Shown piece by piece: positions 8,728 through 19,435 of a stretch of 64,000 bases of DNA. Each line of letters starts with the position of its first letter. Positions within the stretch are counted from its first letter, which is position 1. The stretch covers positions 1 to 64,000 of the forward strand of contig JAJXWW010000079.1 in assembly GCA_021781415.1 (NCBI GenBank). Direction: 5' to 3'. Below the pieces are notes generated by a model that saw only the letters and a program-made list of their open reading frames with translations, was not told where the DNA came from and made no database searches. Position numbers and translations under genes: made by a program. The DNA is from Planctomycetota bacterium (lineage in GTDB: Bacteria > Planctomycetota > Planctomycetia > Gemmatales > Gemmataceae).

Positions 8728-11331
8728 CTACGGTGTCACTGGCGTAAACTTCAGTCCTCCTTGCTCCAGGTGGTAGTCGATGTGGATCGTGTCGCCGTCG
8801 CGGACCTCGCCCTTGAGCAACAGTCGCGCCAGTGCCGTCTCGATCTCCTTCTGAATCGTGCGCTTCAGAGGTCGCGCTCCGTAGGCCGGATCGTAGCCGA
8901 CTTCGACTAGGTGCGTCCGGGCGCGGTCGCCCAATTCCAGGCGAATGTGCCGCTCTTCCAATCGCTGCCGCAATCGGGAAAGTTGAATGTCCACGATCTT
9001 CTTCAGATGCTCCTCGCTCAGGGCGTGGAAGACGATGATCTCATCCACGCGGTTGAGAAACTCCGGCCGGAAGTGATGGCGCATCTCGTCGAGGACGGCG
9101 CTTTTCATGCGGTCGTAGACTTCACCGACAAACGATCCCTTATATTGCAAAATGCGTTGGCTGCCGATGTTCGAGGTCATCACGACGATCGTATTCTTGA
9201 AATCGACGGTTCGCCCTTGTCCATCGGTCAGACGGCCGTCGTCGAGCAGTTGCAGCAAGACGTTGAAAACATCGGGATGCGCCTTTTCGATTTCGTCGAA
9301 GAGGAGGACGCAGTAGGGCCGTCGCCGCACCGCCTCGGTCAACTGCCCGCCTTCCTCGAAGCCGATGTATCCAGGCGGCGCGCCGAGCAGCCGGGAAACG
9401 GTGTGCTTCTCTTGATATTCCGACATATCGATGCGGATCATGGCCCGTTCGTCGTCGAAGAGAAACTCGGCCAACGCGCGCGCCAACTCGGTCTTGCCCA
9501 CACCGGTCGGTCCCAAGAAGATGAACGAACCGATGGGGCGATTCGGATCTTTCAGGCCGGAGCGCGCCCGCACCACCGCCTCGGCCACCGCCGTCACCGC
9601 CTCATCTTGGCCGATGACCCGCACGTGCAACTCGTCTTCCAACTGGAGCAGTTTCTGTATCTCCCCCTCCAACAGTTTGGACACGGGGATATGCGTCCAA
9701 CGGCTGACCACCTCGGCAATGTCCTCCTCGTCCACCTCTTCTTTAATCAGGCGCGGCTTGCCCTCGTGCAACGACTGCGCGGCTTCGATGACCTTGAGCT
9801 TACGCTCCAAGTCCGGGATCTTGCCGTACTTCAATTCGGCGGCACGGTTCAACTCGCCGGCGCGTTGGAACTGATCCAGTTCTTGGCGGGCCTGCTCCAA
9901 CTCGGCGCGCATCTCGCCGACATTCTGGACCGACTGCTTTTCCTCCTGCCACTGAGCGGTAAGGCGGTCCTCATCGGCCTTTAGGTCGGCCAGCTCCTTC
10001 TGAAGCTTGGCCAGCCGTTCCTGAGACGCGGAGTCCTTCTCCTTCTTCAGCGCTTCGCGCTCGATCTCCAGCTGCATGACGCGACGGTGCGCCTCGTCGA
10101 GTTCGACGGGCATGGAGTCGATCTCGGTTCGCAGTTTCGCCGCCGCCTCGTCCACCAGGTCGATTGCCTTATCCGGCAAAAAGCGATCGCTAATGTAGCG
10201 ATTGGACAGCACCGCAGCCGCTACCAATGCCGAGTCCTTTATCGTGACCTTGTGGTGTACCTCGTAACGCTCGCGCAAGCCGCGCAAGATCGAGATGGTA
10301 TCCTCGACGCTCGGCTGATCGACTAGCACCGGTTGGAAACGCCGCTCCAGAGCCGCATCCTTCTCGATGTGCTTGCGATATTCGTCGAGCGTGGTCGCGC
10401 CGATGCAGTGCAGCTCGCCGCGTGCCAGCATCGGTTTCAGAAGATTGCCGGCATCCATCGCCCCCTCGGCCTTGCCCGCGCCGACAACCGTGTGCAATTC
10501 GTCGATGAAGAGAATGATCTCGCCCTGCGCCTCTTGCACTTCCTTCAGGACTGCTTTCAGACGCTCCTCGAACTCGCCGCGAAACTTGGCCCCAGCGATG
10601 AGAGCGCCCATGTCCAAGGCGACGATCCGTCGCTTTTTCAATCCCTCCGGCACATCGCCGCGCACGATCCGCTGCGCCAGCCCTTCGACGATGGCCGTCT
10701 TGCCGACACCGGGTTCGCCGATCAGCACCGGATTGTTCTTGGTGCGGCGCGACAACACCTGAACGACGCGGCGAATCTCCTCATCGCGGCCGATGACCGG
10801 ATCGACTTTGCCAAGCCCAGCCATCTTGGTCAGATCGCGACCGTACTTCTCCAATGCTTCGTAAGTGGCTTCGGGATTCTGTGTGGACACGCGCTGGTTG
10901 CCGCGCACCTCTTGCAGCGCCGCCATCAGTCGATTGCGGTCTACGCCGAACTCCTTTAGCAACCGTCCGCTCGTTCCCGTGTCGGCCAGGAGCGACAACA
11001 GCACATGCTCGACGGAGACATAATCGTCCTTAAGTTGCTTGGCCTCATCCTCGGCTTGCATCAAGATGCGGTTCAGCCGATTGCTTATCGACTCGCCGCT
11101 CCCCCCCGAGACGCGCGGCAGGCGTTCCAATTCCTGACGCAATCGCGCCTTCAGTCCGTCGAGATCGACGTTGGCTTTGCGCAAGATCGACGCGGCCAGT
11201 CCAGGCTCCTGATTGAGTAGCGCGGCGAGCAAATGTTCGACTTCGATATTCTGTTGCCCGCCGCGCGCGGCCAAGCGCTGCCCCTCTTGCAGGGCTTGCT
11301 GTGCCTTCTCGGTAAAACGATTGATGTCCAT
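8728..11331 (-). CDS. clpB: ATP-dependent disaggregase ClpB
   Basis: I place the start at 11331 because GGGAGG lies seven bases upstream and the protein then begins [14 protein letters not shown] like other ClpB proteins; length is 867 residues. Domains in order are the double Clp N-terminal repeat (to about 150), AAA-1 with Walker A 'GEPGVGKT' and Walker B 'ILFIDELH', the long coiled-coil middle domain (about 400-530), AAA-2 with 'GPTGVGKTE' and '[10 protein letters not shown]', and the C-terminal small domain ([14 protein letters not shown]). It unfolds aggregated proteins with DnaK. The 387 bases upstream hold no gene; I saw no clear CIRCE element. Confidence 0.97.
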   Translation of the reverse strand: MDINRFTEKAQQALQEGQRLAARGGQQNIEVEHLLAALLNQEPGLAASILRKANVDLDGLKARLRQELERLPRVSGGSGESISNRLNRILMQAEDEAKQLKDDYVSVEHVLLSLLADTGTSGRLLKEFGVDRNRLMAALQEVRGNQRVSTQNPEATYEALEKYGRDLTKMAGLGKVDPVIGRDEEIRRVVQVLSRRTKNNPVLIGEPGVGKTAIVEGLAQRIVRGDVPEGLKKRRIVALDMGALIAGAKFRGEFEERLKAVLKEVQEAQGEIILFIDELHTVVGAGKAEGAMDAGNLLKPMLARGELHCIGATTLDEYRKHIEKDAALERRFQPVLVDQPSVEDTISILRGLRERYEVHHKVTIKDSALVAAAVLSNRYISDRFLPDKAIDLVDEAAAKLRTEIDSMPVELDEAHRRVMQLEIEREALKKEKDSASQERLAKLQKELADLKADEDRLTAQWQEEKQSVQNVGEMRAELEQARQELDQFQRAGELNRAAELKYGKIPDLERKLKVIEAAQSLHEGKPRLIKEEVDEEDIAEVVSRWTHIPVSKLLEGEIQKLLQLEDELHVRVIGQDEAVTAVAEAVVRARSGLKDPNRPIGSFIFLGPTGVGKTELARALAEFLFDDERAMIRIDMSEYQEKHTVSRLLGAPPGYIGFEEGGQLTEAVRRRPYCVLLFDEIEKAHPDVFNVLLQLLDDGRLTDGQGRTVDFKNTIVVMTSNIGSQRILQYKGSFVGEVYDRMKSAVLDEMRHHFRPEFLNRVDEIIVFHALSEEHLKKIVDIQLSRLRQRLEERHIRLELGDRARTHLVEVGYDPAYGARPLKRTIQKEIETALARLLLKGEVRDGDTIHIDYHLEQGGLKFTPVTP

Positions 11332-11718
11332 TCCGAGCCTCCCGTTGAAGTCTCGCCGACGTGCCGCTCTCGGTGGAATTCGCGCGGCCAAGAAATCGGC
11401 CTCGATGCCAACAATGCCAGCAAGTGGAGTGCCAAACGTTCGCCCATTTGCGAGTTCTTTCCTTAACCGACTGTATCTTAAGGAGTTGCCGCGAAACTCT
11501 CCGCCTCGGAATCCCGGAGATCGAGCAAGTCCTCGTGCCTACCATGCGTAGCTGACAGCCGGATCGTGTGCGGAAAGGCAAAATGGCAGGCGTGGAATGA
11601 GGTCGTTTCGGATTCGGCTCCGCGCCAGCGCAGTCAACCGAGTCAATGGTTCTCGTGCCGCCCTGAAACGACTCGACCAGCTAATTCCGGGACAAACCTC
11701 TCGAACGTATCGCGCGAC
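11332..11718. other. Intergenic region upstream of clpB
   Basis: This 387-base stretch separates the 3' end of the ECF-WD40 gene from clpB. It should hold the clpB promoter. Short open frames on both strands lack ribosome sites and homologous features. I found no perfect long inverted repeat of the CIRCE type in it. Confidence 0.4.
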
Positions 11719-14700
11719 CTATCGAGCGACGCGACTCTTGGCCGCGATGGCTTCGCGGGTCAGACGCGCGCCCTCGGCTCCTTTCGCCCATTCGTCGAGG
11801 AGATGGATGGCCTCCGGCGCGCCGATCCATTCGAGTATTTCCACGGCACGGACGGTTCGCAATGCTTCCGGCTTGTCGCCGAGGCCGTCCAAGATGTGTT
11901 GCAATCTCTTGCGAACCTCGAGCGTCGGCTTTTCTTTCGCCAGGATCTCGCGCAACAGAGATGCGGCGGCATCGGCTTGTTTCTCTAACTCCTCGGTCGC
12001 TTTCTGTCGGATGGCGAAGTCATCGCTATCGAGTTCTTGCACCAGTTGCCCCATACGCTTTGGATCGGGCGCGGGTACCGGCTTGAGATGTTGGAACAGC
12101 AACGGCAGCGTCTGTTCGGGAACGGCGGCGAGACGGCGGATGGCCTGGAACGCGGTGATCGCATTCTCGCTCCGCAATTCGGACCAACTACGGCGCAATT
12201 CCTTCGGCGATAGGGGATGCCTCGCTGCTTCGAGGGTGTCGAGTACATCCCAGACGTAGGCCGGCGCTTCCGGGCTGGCCGCTGCCAACAAGCGGCCATG
12301 CGGCGAAAAAGCGAGAGAGGAAATGACGCTTTCATGGCCCTTGAATTGATGGCGTAAGCGTCCACTCGCCAACTCCCACAACAACAGCGTGCCGTCCCAA
12401 CTGCCTGTCGCCAACATGCGGCCGTCCGAGGAATAGGCCGCGCGGAGGACGGTCGCCTTGTGACCTTCCAGCGAACGCCAGCGTATGCCATTGGGTACAG
12501 TCCATACCGTGACCTCTCCAGGACCAAAACGAATTGCTCCCCCCACGCCAGCCAAGAAACGGCTATCCGGCGAAAAAGCCAAGTGATAAAGGAAACGACT
12601 CCGTTGCGAAGGAAAACGCGCCTTCTCCTGCCCGGAAGCGAGATCCCAAAGATGGACTTCTTGACGCCGTGGACCTCCGCCATCGCGGATCGAAGCGAGC
12701 CAACGACCATCCGCGGAAGCCGTCATACATCTCGTGAGCGGACCACCGCTCTTCCATTGGTGGGCGCATCGGCCCGTCTTGACCTCCCAAACGCGGATCA
12801 TCTCGTCGTTGCCAGTCGAGAACAAGTGCTGTCCATCCGGCGAAAAGGTCACACAATTGATTCCTTTTTCATGCCCTTTCAGCCGTCGCACTTCGCGCCC
12901 CGTCGTGGCATCTCGTAAATGAATCGCTCCCTCGTCATCCGCTTCGGCGAGAAGCGATTCGTCGGGGGAAAGGTAAGCGGAAACGTAGGGATAGGGCACC
13001 GACCATTTGGGCGCGTCGGCGAAGCGGCGAATCTCCCGTCCGGTTCGCGGCTCCCAGGCGCTATAGCGGCCCGCGATGCCGAGTAGCCGGCGTCCGTCGG
13101 CGCTGAAGCGGAGATCGTGGATTTCGTCGAGTTTCGGATCGGCGGATACCGGCAGGATTCGTCCCGTCGCGGCGTCGCGGAGTTGGATCGTGCCGGCCCC
13201 CGTTAGCGTGGCCAGGCTTTTGCCGTCGGGCGAAAAGGCGAGGCTGGAAATGCTGCCCTCGGAAGAAAGGCGGATTTCCTTGGCCGTCCGCGCGTCCCAG
13301 AGAAGAATTTCCTTATGGCCTCCCCCCGCCGCCAGATCCTTGCTGTCGGGCGAAAACGCGGCGCAGTGAATCCTGCCGGACGGCATTTTCAGCCGATGAA
13401 TCTCCTCGCCGTTCTGCACATTCCAGACGCTCATCTCCGCAGGAGGTTTCTCTTTGCTCTCCCGTTGCTCGGAGATCGATGCGAGGAGCCGACCATCCGG
13501 CGAAAAGACGAGTCGGAAAAAGTTGCTCTTGTCGCGTTTGAGTTCGCGCACCCTTTTCCCGGTGGCGACATGATAAAGACAAAGCGTATCCGTCGAATCG
13601 CTAACGGCGAGGGTTTTGCCATCGGGGGCGAAGGCCAGATACCACGGCCAGTTGCCGGGGAAGGAGATGCGCCGCGTTTCGCGCTCCGCCTCCAGTTCGA
13701 AGATGCGCACGGCGTTTTTCTCAGGGGCGTAAGCGAGCCGTTTGCCGTCGCGGGATAAAACCGGGTCGGCAACCCTATCCGACTCCGGCAATTCAACCTT
13801 GCGGCGAACCTTCCCTTGGGCCGCATCGAAAACATGGATTGTCAGACCTTTCTGCCCGTGACCGCTGACCACGGTGAGCGTGTCGGCGTGGAACACGAAA
13901 TCGAGACAATGATCCGTGATGCCGTCGAAGGCGAACTGCCGCCGCCTTTTGCCCGTGGCCGCGTCCCAGATACGGAGACTGCCGCTGCCGCCGGAGACGA
14001 TCGACTGGCCGTCCGGCGCGAAGGCCAGGGGGCGGGAAGGATAAACGCCGAAATGCCGCATTCGACCCGAACCCAGGCGCGCCACGACGCCATCCGGCAG
14101 CGGATCGCCTTGCAGATCGAGCCTCGGCTTGCGCGGCTCGCCGACCGCTGCCGGGACCTTCGACGCTGGTTCGGTTTGCTTGGCGGGCGAGCCGGTGCTT
14201 GCCATGTGATGACCGACGGCGGCGGTCAAGCCGAGCGCGGTCAGCAGTGTCAGCGTCACCGTCCATTTCATCACGGCCGATCCCTTGGCGAACCCATCGG
14301 CGAGCGCGACTGTTGCCGTTGCCGCCAGAGTTTGTCCCGTCAGCGCTTGCACGGCCAAACGCACCGTCGAAAGTGTGAGGACGGTGGGGAGCGCCGCGTT
14401 CGTCGTCGCTTCCGTCAACAACACGGCCAGCAGACCGGCGGGAGCCGTGAACCCGCGTTGCCGCAGCCTTCGCTGCAATAATTCCCTCGCTTTGGCCAGG
14501 CGCATGGTGAGCGAACTTTTAGGCCAACCCAGTTCGAGGGCGGCCTGTTCGTGTGTCTTATCCGCCACATAGCAAAGGACGAGCGGCATTCGATATTTGT
14601 CCGGCAGACGCTCGATCTCCTCATCCAACACCGTCCGCAGTTCGGCGACGGCCAGCGTCTCGCACGGATCGTTGCGGACAGTTGGCGGTAGGATTTCGCG

Positions 14701-15054
14701 TTCGATCGTCCGTTGCCTTGTGGCACGCATCGCTGCCTTGCGAGAGAGGCGAACCGCGACACCATGCAGCCAACTGGCCAACGAGGATTGTTTGCGGATG
14801 GCATCGGCGCTACGAATGAGAACGAGAAACGTGGCCTGAAACGCATCTTCGGCTGCGTGCGCATCGCCGAGGATGCGGCGGCAGACGGCGAGAACCATCG
14901 GTCCATGGCGCTGCACCAACAACGTGAAAGCGGCCTCCTCGCGGTGGAGGCGGAAGCGTTCCAACAAGTCGGCGTCGCTCAGTTCGCGCTGTCGAGCGGG
15001 ATCGACCAACCGGCGCAAATGTCCGAGGAAGCCTTGAAGGGGGGAAGCGTGCAT
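11719..15054 (-). CDS. ECF sigma factor fused through a membrane segment to WD40 repeats
   Basis: ATG 15054 is preceded by GAGGGA and is preferred to the upstream ATG at 15177. The 1111-residue protein has a sigma-70 region 2 (DADLLERFRLHREEAAFTLLVQRHG ... AEDAFQATFLVLIR) and region 4 (LPDKYRMPLVLCYVADKTHEQAA ... SSLTMRLAKAR) within the first 200 residues. A hydrophobic segment follows (MKWTVTLTLLTALGLTAAVG, about residue 260), then many WD40 blades marked by 'LAFSPDGK' and 'VWDVASG' strings, and a helical HEAT-like tail (LVQELDSDDFAIRQKATEELEKQA). I infer a cytoplasmic sigma factor controlled by an external WD40 sensor. The tail is nearly the same as in the WD40 gene at 16702-19218. Confidence 0.92.
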   Translation of the reverse strand: MHASPLQGFLGHLRRLVDPARQRELSDADLLERFRLHREEAAFTLLVQRHGPMVLAVCRRILGDAHAAEDAFQATFLVLIRSADAIRKQSSLASWLHGVAVRLSRKAAMRATRQRTIEREILPPTVRNDPCETLAVAELRTVLDEEIERLPDKYRMPLVLCYVADKTHEQAALELGWPKSSLTMRLAKARELLQRRLRQRGFTAPAGLLAVLLTEATTNAALPTVLTLSTVRLAVQALTGQTLAATATVALADGFAKGSAVMKWTVTLTLLTALGLTAAVGHHMASTGSPAKQTEPASKVPAAVGEPRKPRLDLQGDPLPDGVVARLGSGRMRHFGVYPSRPLAFAPDGQSIVSGGSGSLRIWDAATGKRRRQFAFDGITDHCLDFVFHADTLTVVSGHGQKGLTIHVFDAAQGKVRRKVELPESDRVADPVLSRDGKRLAYAPEKNAVRIFELEAERETRRISFPGNWPWYLAFAPDGKTLAVSDSTDTLCLYHVATGKRVRELKRDKSNFFRLVFSPDGRLLASISEQRESKEKPPAEMSVWNVQNGEEIHRLKMPSGRIHCAAFSPDSKDLAAGGGHKEILLWDARTAKEIRLSSEGSISSLAFSPDGKSLATLTGAGTIQLRDAATGRILPVSADPKLDEIHDLRFSADGRRLLGIAGRYSAWEPRTGREIRRFADAPKWSVPYPYVSAYLSPDESLLAEADDEGAIHLRDATTGREVRRLKGHEKGINCVTFSPDGQHLFSTGNDEMIRVWEVKTGRCAHQWKSGGPLTRCMTASADGRWLASIRDGGGPRRQEVHLWDLASGQEKARFPSQRSRFLYHLAFSPDSRFLAGVGGAIRFGPGEVTVWTVPNGIRWRSLEGHKATVLRAAYSSDGRMLATGSWDGTLLLWELASGRLRHQFKGHESVISSLAFSPHGRLLAAASPEAPAYVWDVLDTLEAARHPLSPKELRRSWSELRSENAITAFQAIRRLAAVPEQTLPLLFQHLKPVPAPDPKRMGQLVQELDSDDFAIRQKATEELEKQADAAASLLREILAKEKPTLEVRKRLQHILDGLGDKPEALRTVRAVEILEWIGAPEAIHLLDEWAKGAEGARLTREAIAAKSRVAR

Positions 15055-15194
15055 GAGTTTGTCCCTCGCCAAGTGTTCTCCATCACTATAGTGCCGAGGT
15101 CCAAACATTTGACCGGAACAATTCCTCGAAAACTTCCGGAATTGTAGGTCAGGCTCTCCAGCCCGACCTACTTTCATGCGAGGCCAGTGCGAGA

Positions 15195-16463
15195 TTATCG
15201 CTCTTTCTCGCGCTCCAAGGCGATCTCGGCGTCCAGATGCTCATATTGAGCCTGGGCGAGCGCCGCTTCGCCCACTCTGCCTACCTTGTATTGCGCCTCG
15301 GTAATGTCCGCGAACTTCTTCGACAGCTTGAGATGTCTCTCGTAGGCGGCCAAACGATCTGCCTTTTTCTCGCTCAATTCCAGTTCGGATCTCAGCAGAC
15401 ACTTGGAGGCAGCGATCAAGAGAGTAAGGGTAACAGGAGTGCCCGTTCCCGGTTCGTTCGCTCCCGCTCGGTACAGATCATAACGAATTGTCAACTGCTT
15501 CTCCGCCCGTTCGCGCCGCTGCTTGAGGAGTTCCTTGAGTCGCTTATTTTCTTGTTTGCCGGGCGGCTTGGCCGGTGCCGCCGCCTTCGGAGAGTTGGCC
15601 GCCTCCTTTGCCTCGCGCGCCGCTCCTTGCGCCTTCAGGTAATAGACGCCGCCGACGCCGCCCATCGTCGCCAGCATCAGCACAAACGCCGCCGCCGTCT
15701 TGATCTTGGTCAGGTACATGGCGTGCAACACTCCTTCCGTCAAGGTGGTGATGGAAACCGAAGCCGTGCCGGTCAGCGCGGACTTCGCCGTCTGGGCGAG
15801 CAACAGCGGCGACAAGGCCGCTGACAACGCATTGTCACTCAGCGCCGCCGTTATCGTTGCCGCCGACAGCGCGATGCCGCGCCGCAGCAGACGCGAACGC
15901 AGTCGTTCGCGCCCACGCGCCAGCCGCGTGGCAACGGTGCCGCGCGGACAGTTCAGCAGCTGCGCCGCTTCGTCGTTGGTCCGTCCTTCCAGATAGCAAA
16001 GGACAATCGGTAACCGATACTTCTCCGGCAAACGCTGGATCTCTTCATCGAGGATGGGCCGAACGTCCGATGCGACCGTTTCATCGTGGTTGCTGCGAAC
16101 GGGTGTCTCTCGTTCGCGGCGGCGGCGCAGTTGTTCGCGCCGACGGGCGCGCACCGCGACCCGCAGAGCGACGCCGTACAACCAACTGCGGATCGACGCT
16201 TTCTTGCTCACCGTCTGCGCTTGGCGGACCAGTACCAAAAACGTCGCCTGAAAAGCGTCCTCGGCGGCGTGTTCGTCGTCAAGGACACGGCGACAGACAT
16301 TCCAGACCAACGATCCATGCCGTTGCAACAGCGTCTCAAACGCCGACTCGTCGCGCCGGACGGCGAAGCGTTCCAACAACTCGGCGTCGCTGTCGTCGAG
16401 CTGCGGAGGACCGCACAAGCGGCGAAGGTAAGCGAGGAGCGTCGATCGCTGTCTCTCGGACAT
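15195..16463 (-). CDS. ECF sigma factor with C-terminal membrane segment and coiled coil
   Basis: Of two close ATG codons I choose 16463, since GAGGAG (16471-16476) is seven bases from it but only one from 16469. The 422-residue product has ECF region 2 (DAELLERFAVRRDESAFETLLQRHG, AEDAFQATFLVLVRQA) and region 4 (LPEKYRLPIVLCYLEGRTNDEAAQLL, GTVATRLARGRERL). A single membrane segment (IKTAAAFVLMLATMGGVGGVYYL, about 250-275) and a charged helical tail follow. It lies between the exported WD40 gene and the fused ECF-WD40 gene on the same strand and may be their shared regulator. Such C-terminal extensions are typical of planctomycete ECF groups. Confidence 0.92.
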   Translation of the reverse strand: MSERQRSTLLAYLRRLCGPPQLDDSDAELLERFAVRRDESAFETLLQRHGSLVWNVCRRVLDDEHAAEDAFQATFLVLVRQAQTVSKKASIRSWLYGVALRVAVRARRREQLRRRRERETPVRSNHDETVASDVRPILDEEIQRLPEKYRLPIVLCYLEGRTNDEAAQLLNCPRGTVATRLARGRERLRSRLLRRGIALSAATITAALSDNALSAALSPLLLAQTAKSALTGTASVSITTLTEGVLHAMYLTKIKTAAAFVLMLATMGGVGGVYYLKAQGAAREAKEAANSPKAAAPAKPPGKQENKRLKELLKQRRERAEKQLTIRYDLYRAGANEPGTGTPVTLTLLIAASKCLLRSELELSEKKADRLAAYERHLKLSKKFADITEAQYKVGRVGEAALAQAQYEHLDAEIALEREKER

Positions 16464-16598
16464 GCGCATTCTCCTCTCGAACCCTTCCTCTTTATAGTGC
16501 GGCCAGACAGCGTTTTGCTTTCACTTATTCGAGAGAAAAATTATCCAATCGCGTACTCATCCTTTAGGTTCCGAACTTGTGGCGTATGGCGTCTCGCG

Positions 16599-16690
16599 TT
16601 AGAAAAAAACAATGTTATCCGTTATCTGCGTCTCGTAGAAGCGTCGGCTCGGAGCTTCTACAAGACGCAGATAACCGATGTCTTTTCTAA
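16599..16690. repeat. Long imperfect palindrome (about 92 bp)
   Basis: The arms run inward from TTAGAAAA (16599-16606) and TTTTCTAA (16683-16690) and share GTTATCTGCGTCT with its complement AGACGCAGATAAC, then GTAGAAGC with GCTTCTAC. Only a few positions mismatch. It fills the gap between the WD40 gene and the ECF gene on the minus strand. It could be a MITE-like or REP-type element or a strong terminator-like hairpin that divides the two genes. Confidence 0.75.
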
Positions 16691-16701
16691 TGCGGAATGC
16701 T

Positions 16702-19218
16702 TTAACGAGACAAGCGCCGTTTGGCCGCGATGGCTTCGCGGGTGAGACGCGCTCCCTCGGCTCCCTTGGCCCATTCGTCAAGCAACCGCACGGCCTCCGC
16801 TGTGCCGATCCATTCCAGTATCTCGACGGCACGCACAGATCGCAACGCTTCCGGCTTGTCGTCGAGGCCATCCAAGATTTGTTGCAATCGCCGCCGCACT
16901 TCCAACGTCGGCTTCTCTTTATCGAACATCTGCCGCAGCAAAGGAGCGGCGGCATCGGCTTGTTTCTCCAATTCTTCGGTCGCTTGCTGCCGGGTGGCGA
17001 AGTCACCGCTGTCGAGTTCCTGCACCAGTTGCCGCACGCGCTTGGGATCGGGCGCGGGCACGGCTTTGAGATGTTGACGCAAAAACGGCAGCGCCTGTTC
17101 GGGAACGGCAGCAAGACGGCGAATTGCTTGGAAAGCAACACTCGCATCTTCGCTCCGCAATTCGGACCAATGACGTAGCAATGCCTCCGTGGTCAGGGGA
17201 TGCCGCGCTGCTTCGAGGGTGCCGAGTACATCCCAGACATAGACTGGGGCATCGACGCTGGAAGATGCAAGACTGTGACCGTCCGGCGAAAAGGCGAGTG
17301 ACCTTATCCACGATTCATGTCCGACAAAACGATGACGCTTTCGTCCGCTCGCTAATTCCCACAGGAACAACTCCCCTTTTTGATCTCCCGTCGCCAGCAT
17401 CCGATTGTCGGGAGAAATAGCGACGCTGAAGACCCTGCTCTTGTGACCTTGCAAGGATCGTCGTTGCTTGTTGTCGGTCAAATCCCATACCTGGACTTCA
17501 CCTTCGTTGCTAATCCCCCGCCCGCCGCCTACAGCGACCAAAAGGTCGCCGTCCGCGGAGAAGGTCAGTCGATTTGCCGAGTTATTCTGGATCATAGAGA
17601 AGCGTCGTTTCTCCTCACCCGTCGCAAGATCCCACAGGATCACCTCATAACTTTTGCCCACTTTGAGTTGCCCAGTCGCCACCGCCAACCAACGAGAATT
17701 CGGCGAGATTTCAACGGCCGTCGTGGATGGAACACAAGGCATCGTGCGCAACTCTTTGCCGGATGCCACGTCCCAGACGTGGAGGACGCCACCCGATCCG
17801 GTCGAAACAAGTCGGTGTCCATCGGGTGTGAAAACCAGGTGTCGGATCCATTTGTCGTTGCTCGTGAAGGCGCGAATTGCGTGTCCCTCCTTTGCATCCC
17901 ACAAACGAACGGTGTCTTTATCAGCAGTGGCGATAAGCGACTCATCCGGCGAAAGAGTTGCGGTCCAATATCGATCCGAAACGCGAGGAAAGCGCCGAAG
18001 CTCCCGACCGCTGCTCGTCTCCCAGGCGAAATGGATGCCGGCGCGGCCAAGCAAACGTCGTCCATCGCGGCTGAAGCGAAGATCGTAGGCCGCGTCGAGA
18101 AACGGATCGGCCGAGCCGGGTAGCACGCGGCCCGTGGCCGTCTCCCACATGCGGATCGTCCCAATGCCCGACGATGCGGCGAGTCGTTTGCCGTCCGAAG
18201 AAAAAGTAATCGCGCCGAAATAGGCATCGGAAGGAAATCGGCGAACTACCTTGCCTTTCTCGACATTGATGAGCAAAAGCTCAGAATGTTGACAACCCAC
18301 TGCGACGTACTTGTCATCCGGCGAAAAAGCGGCCGAGAGAACGTATCCATTCGTGCCCTTGAGGCGATGGAGTTCTTTGCCCGTTTGCAAATCCCAAATG
18401 CTGAACTCTCCCGGATTCTGTTCGTCGTTTGAGGGAAGGGAGGCCAAGTAGCGTCCTTTGGGAGAAAGGGCGATTCGAGTCACACGGTCGCCCTTGTGTT
18501 GAAGGCGACGGGCGCAGTCGCCGGTGGCCCTATCGTAAATGCAAATCGTATCCGAAGAGTCGCAAAGAACGACGGTTTTATTGTCGGGAGCGAAAACAAT
18601 ATCGCGCCCCGTCGGCAATCGCAGCACCTCGCGCCCGCTTGTCGTATCGTGGAGCCGTACCTCGTTCTGGCTGCCATACGCCAACCATTTGCCATCGTTA
18701 GAGAGGACGACATTGCCAACGACCGCCCGATCCGACAATTCGAGGCGGCGACGCACCTTGCCGCTCACGGGGTCGCAAACTCGGAGGGTAACGATCCTTT
18801 TCTCAAACTCGGCACTGGCGATAAGCATTCCTTCGTTCGTGAAGGCAAAGGAGAGAGTCCAACTACTGGGAACATCAAATTGCCGGCGCAGTTTCCCTGT
18901 CGCCGCGTCCCACATACGAACTCCGTTGCCGTCACTATACAGAGATTTGCCGTCTGGCGAGAACGCCAATCGGTGACGGATCACGCCGTAATGTCGCATC
19001 CTCCTCGATCCCATGCGGGCCAGCGCTTCGTCCGGCAACGGATCGCCTTGCCAATCGAGACGCGGCTTGGGCGCTTCGGGTTTGGCGTCGCGCGGCGGTT
19101 CGGTTGTTGGTGACGGCGTGCCTGTCTCCGCTCCTCGGGTTAGGGGAGCGGATGCGGATGAGAGAGCGGCTAGTAGCATCAGATGGCAAACAATGCCTTG
19201 AAAGTGGTTTGCGCGCAT
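16702..19218 (-). CDS. Exported WD40 repeat protein
   Basis: ATG 19218 has AGGAGCT upstream and opens a signal peptide (about 28 residues), so I prefer it to 19326. The 838-residue protein has an Arg/Pro-rich linker, then about twelve WD40-type repeats ('LAFSPDGKSL', 'RMWDAATGKL', 'HVWDVASGKEL', 'LFLWELASGR'), probably two propellers, and a C-terminal HEAT-like helical domain. From the 'LDWQGDPLP' segment to the end it parallels the extracytoplasmic part of the fused ECF-WD40 protein encoded about 1.6 kb downstream. I infer a secreted or periplasmic binding partner of the ECF-TM protein. Confidence 0.9.
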   Translation of the reverse strand: MRANHFQGIVCHLMLLAALSSASAPLTRGAETGTPSPTTEPPRDAKPEAPKPRLDWQGDPLPDEALARMGSRRMRHYGVIRHRLAFSPDGKSLYSDGNGVRMWDAATGKLRRQFDVPSSWTLSFAFTNEGMLIASAEFEKRIVTLRVCDPVSGKVRRRLELSDRAVVGNVVLSNDGKWLAYGSQNEVRLHDTTSGREVLRLPTGRDIVFAPDNKTVVLCDSSDTICIYDRATGDCARRLQHKGDRVTRIALSPKGRYLASLPSNDEQNPGEFSIWDLQTGKELHRLKGTNGYVLSAAFSPDDKYVAVGCQHSELLLINVEKGKVVRRFPSDAYFGAITFSSDGKRLAASSGIGTIRMWETATGRVLPGSADPFLDAAYDLRFSRDGRRLLGRAGIHFAWETSSGRELRRFPRVSDRYWTATLSPDESLIATADKDTVRLWDAKEGHAIRAFTSNDKWIRHLVFTPDGHRLVSTGSGGVLHVWDVASGKELRTMPCVPSTTAVEISPNSRWLAVATGQLKVGKSYEVILWDLATGEEKRRFSMIQNNSANRLTFSADGDLLVAVGGGRGISNEGEVQVWDLTDNKQRRSLQGHKSRVFSVAISPDNRMLATGDQKGELFLWELASGRKRHRFVGHESWIRSLAFSPDGHSLASSSVDAPVYVWDVLGTLEAARHPLTTEALLRHWSELRSEDASVAFQAIRRLAAVPEQALPFLRQHLKAVPAPDPKRVRQLVQELDSGDFATRQQATEELEKQADAAAPLLRQMFDKEKPTLEVRRRLQQILDGLDDKPEALRSVRAVEILEWIGTAEAVRLLDEWAKGAEGARLTREAIAAKRRLSR

Positions 19219-19310
19219 CGGGTAGCTCCTGGCTATACGTTCCCTTTCTCTTTTATATGGAGCAGCGGAGCGAGCGCTCGACCAAAGGAACGCGATTTTC
19301 AACGCGCGTT

Positions 19311-19342
19311 CGATGGATCGTTTCACGGGAAGCGATCCATCG
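19311..19342. repeat. Inverted repeat in the divergent promoter region
   Basis: CGATGGATCG (19311-19320) and CGATCCATCG (19333-19342) are exact complements separated by 12 bases. They lie between the divergent WD40 and VRR-NUC genes and could be an operator or a small hairpin. Confidence 0.45.
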
Positions 19343-19435
19343 ATCGTTGAGCTTGCGGCCGAACCTCTATCGCGATTTTGAAATCGAATGAATATCCTCG
19401 CCTATCCATACCGATGTACAGTACGGGAGGCGAAC

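Noticed and set aside
8911-9984. 357-codon open frame opposite clpB
   Set aside because: It lies wholly inside the strongly supported clpB gene; such antisense frames are frequent in GC-rich DNA and it has no recognisable domain.
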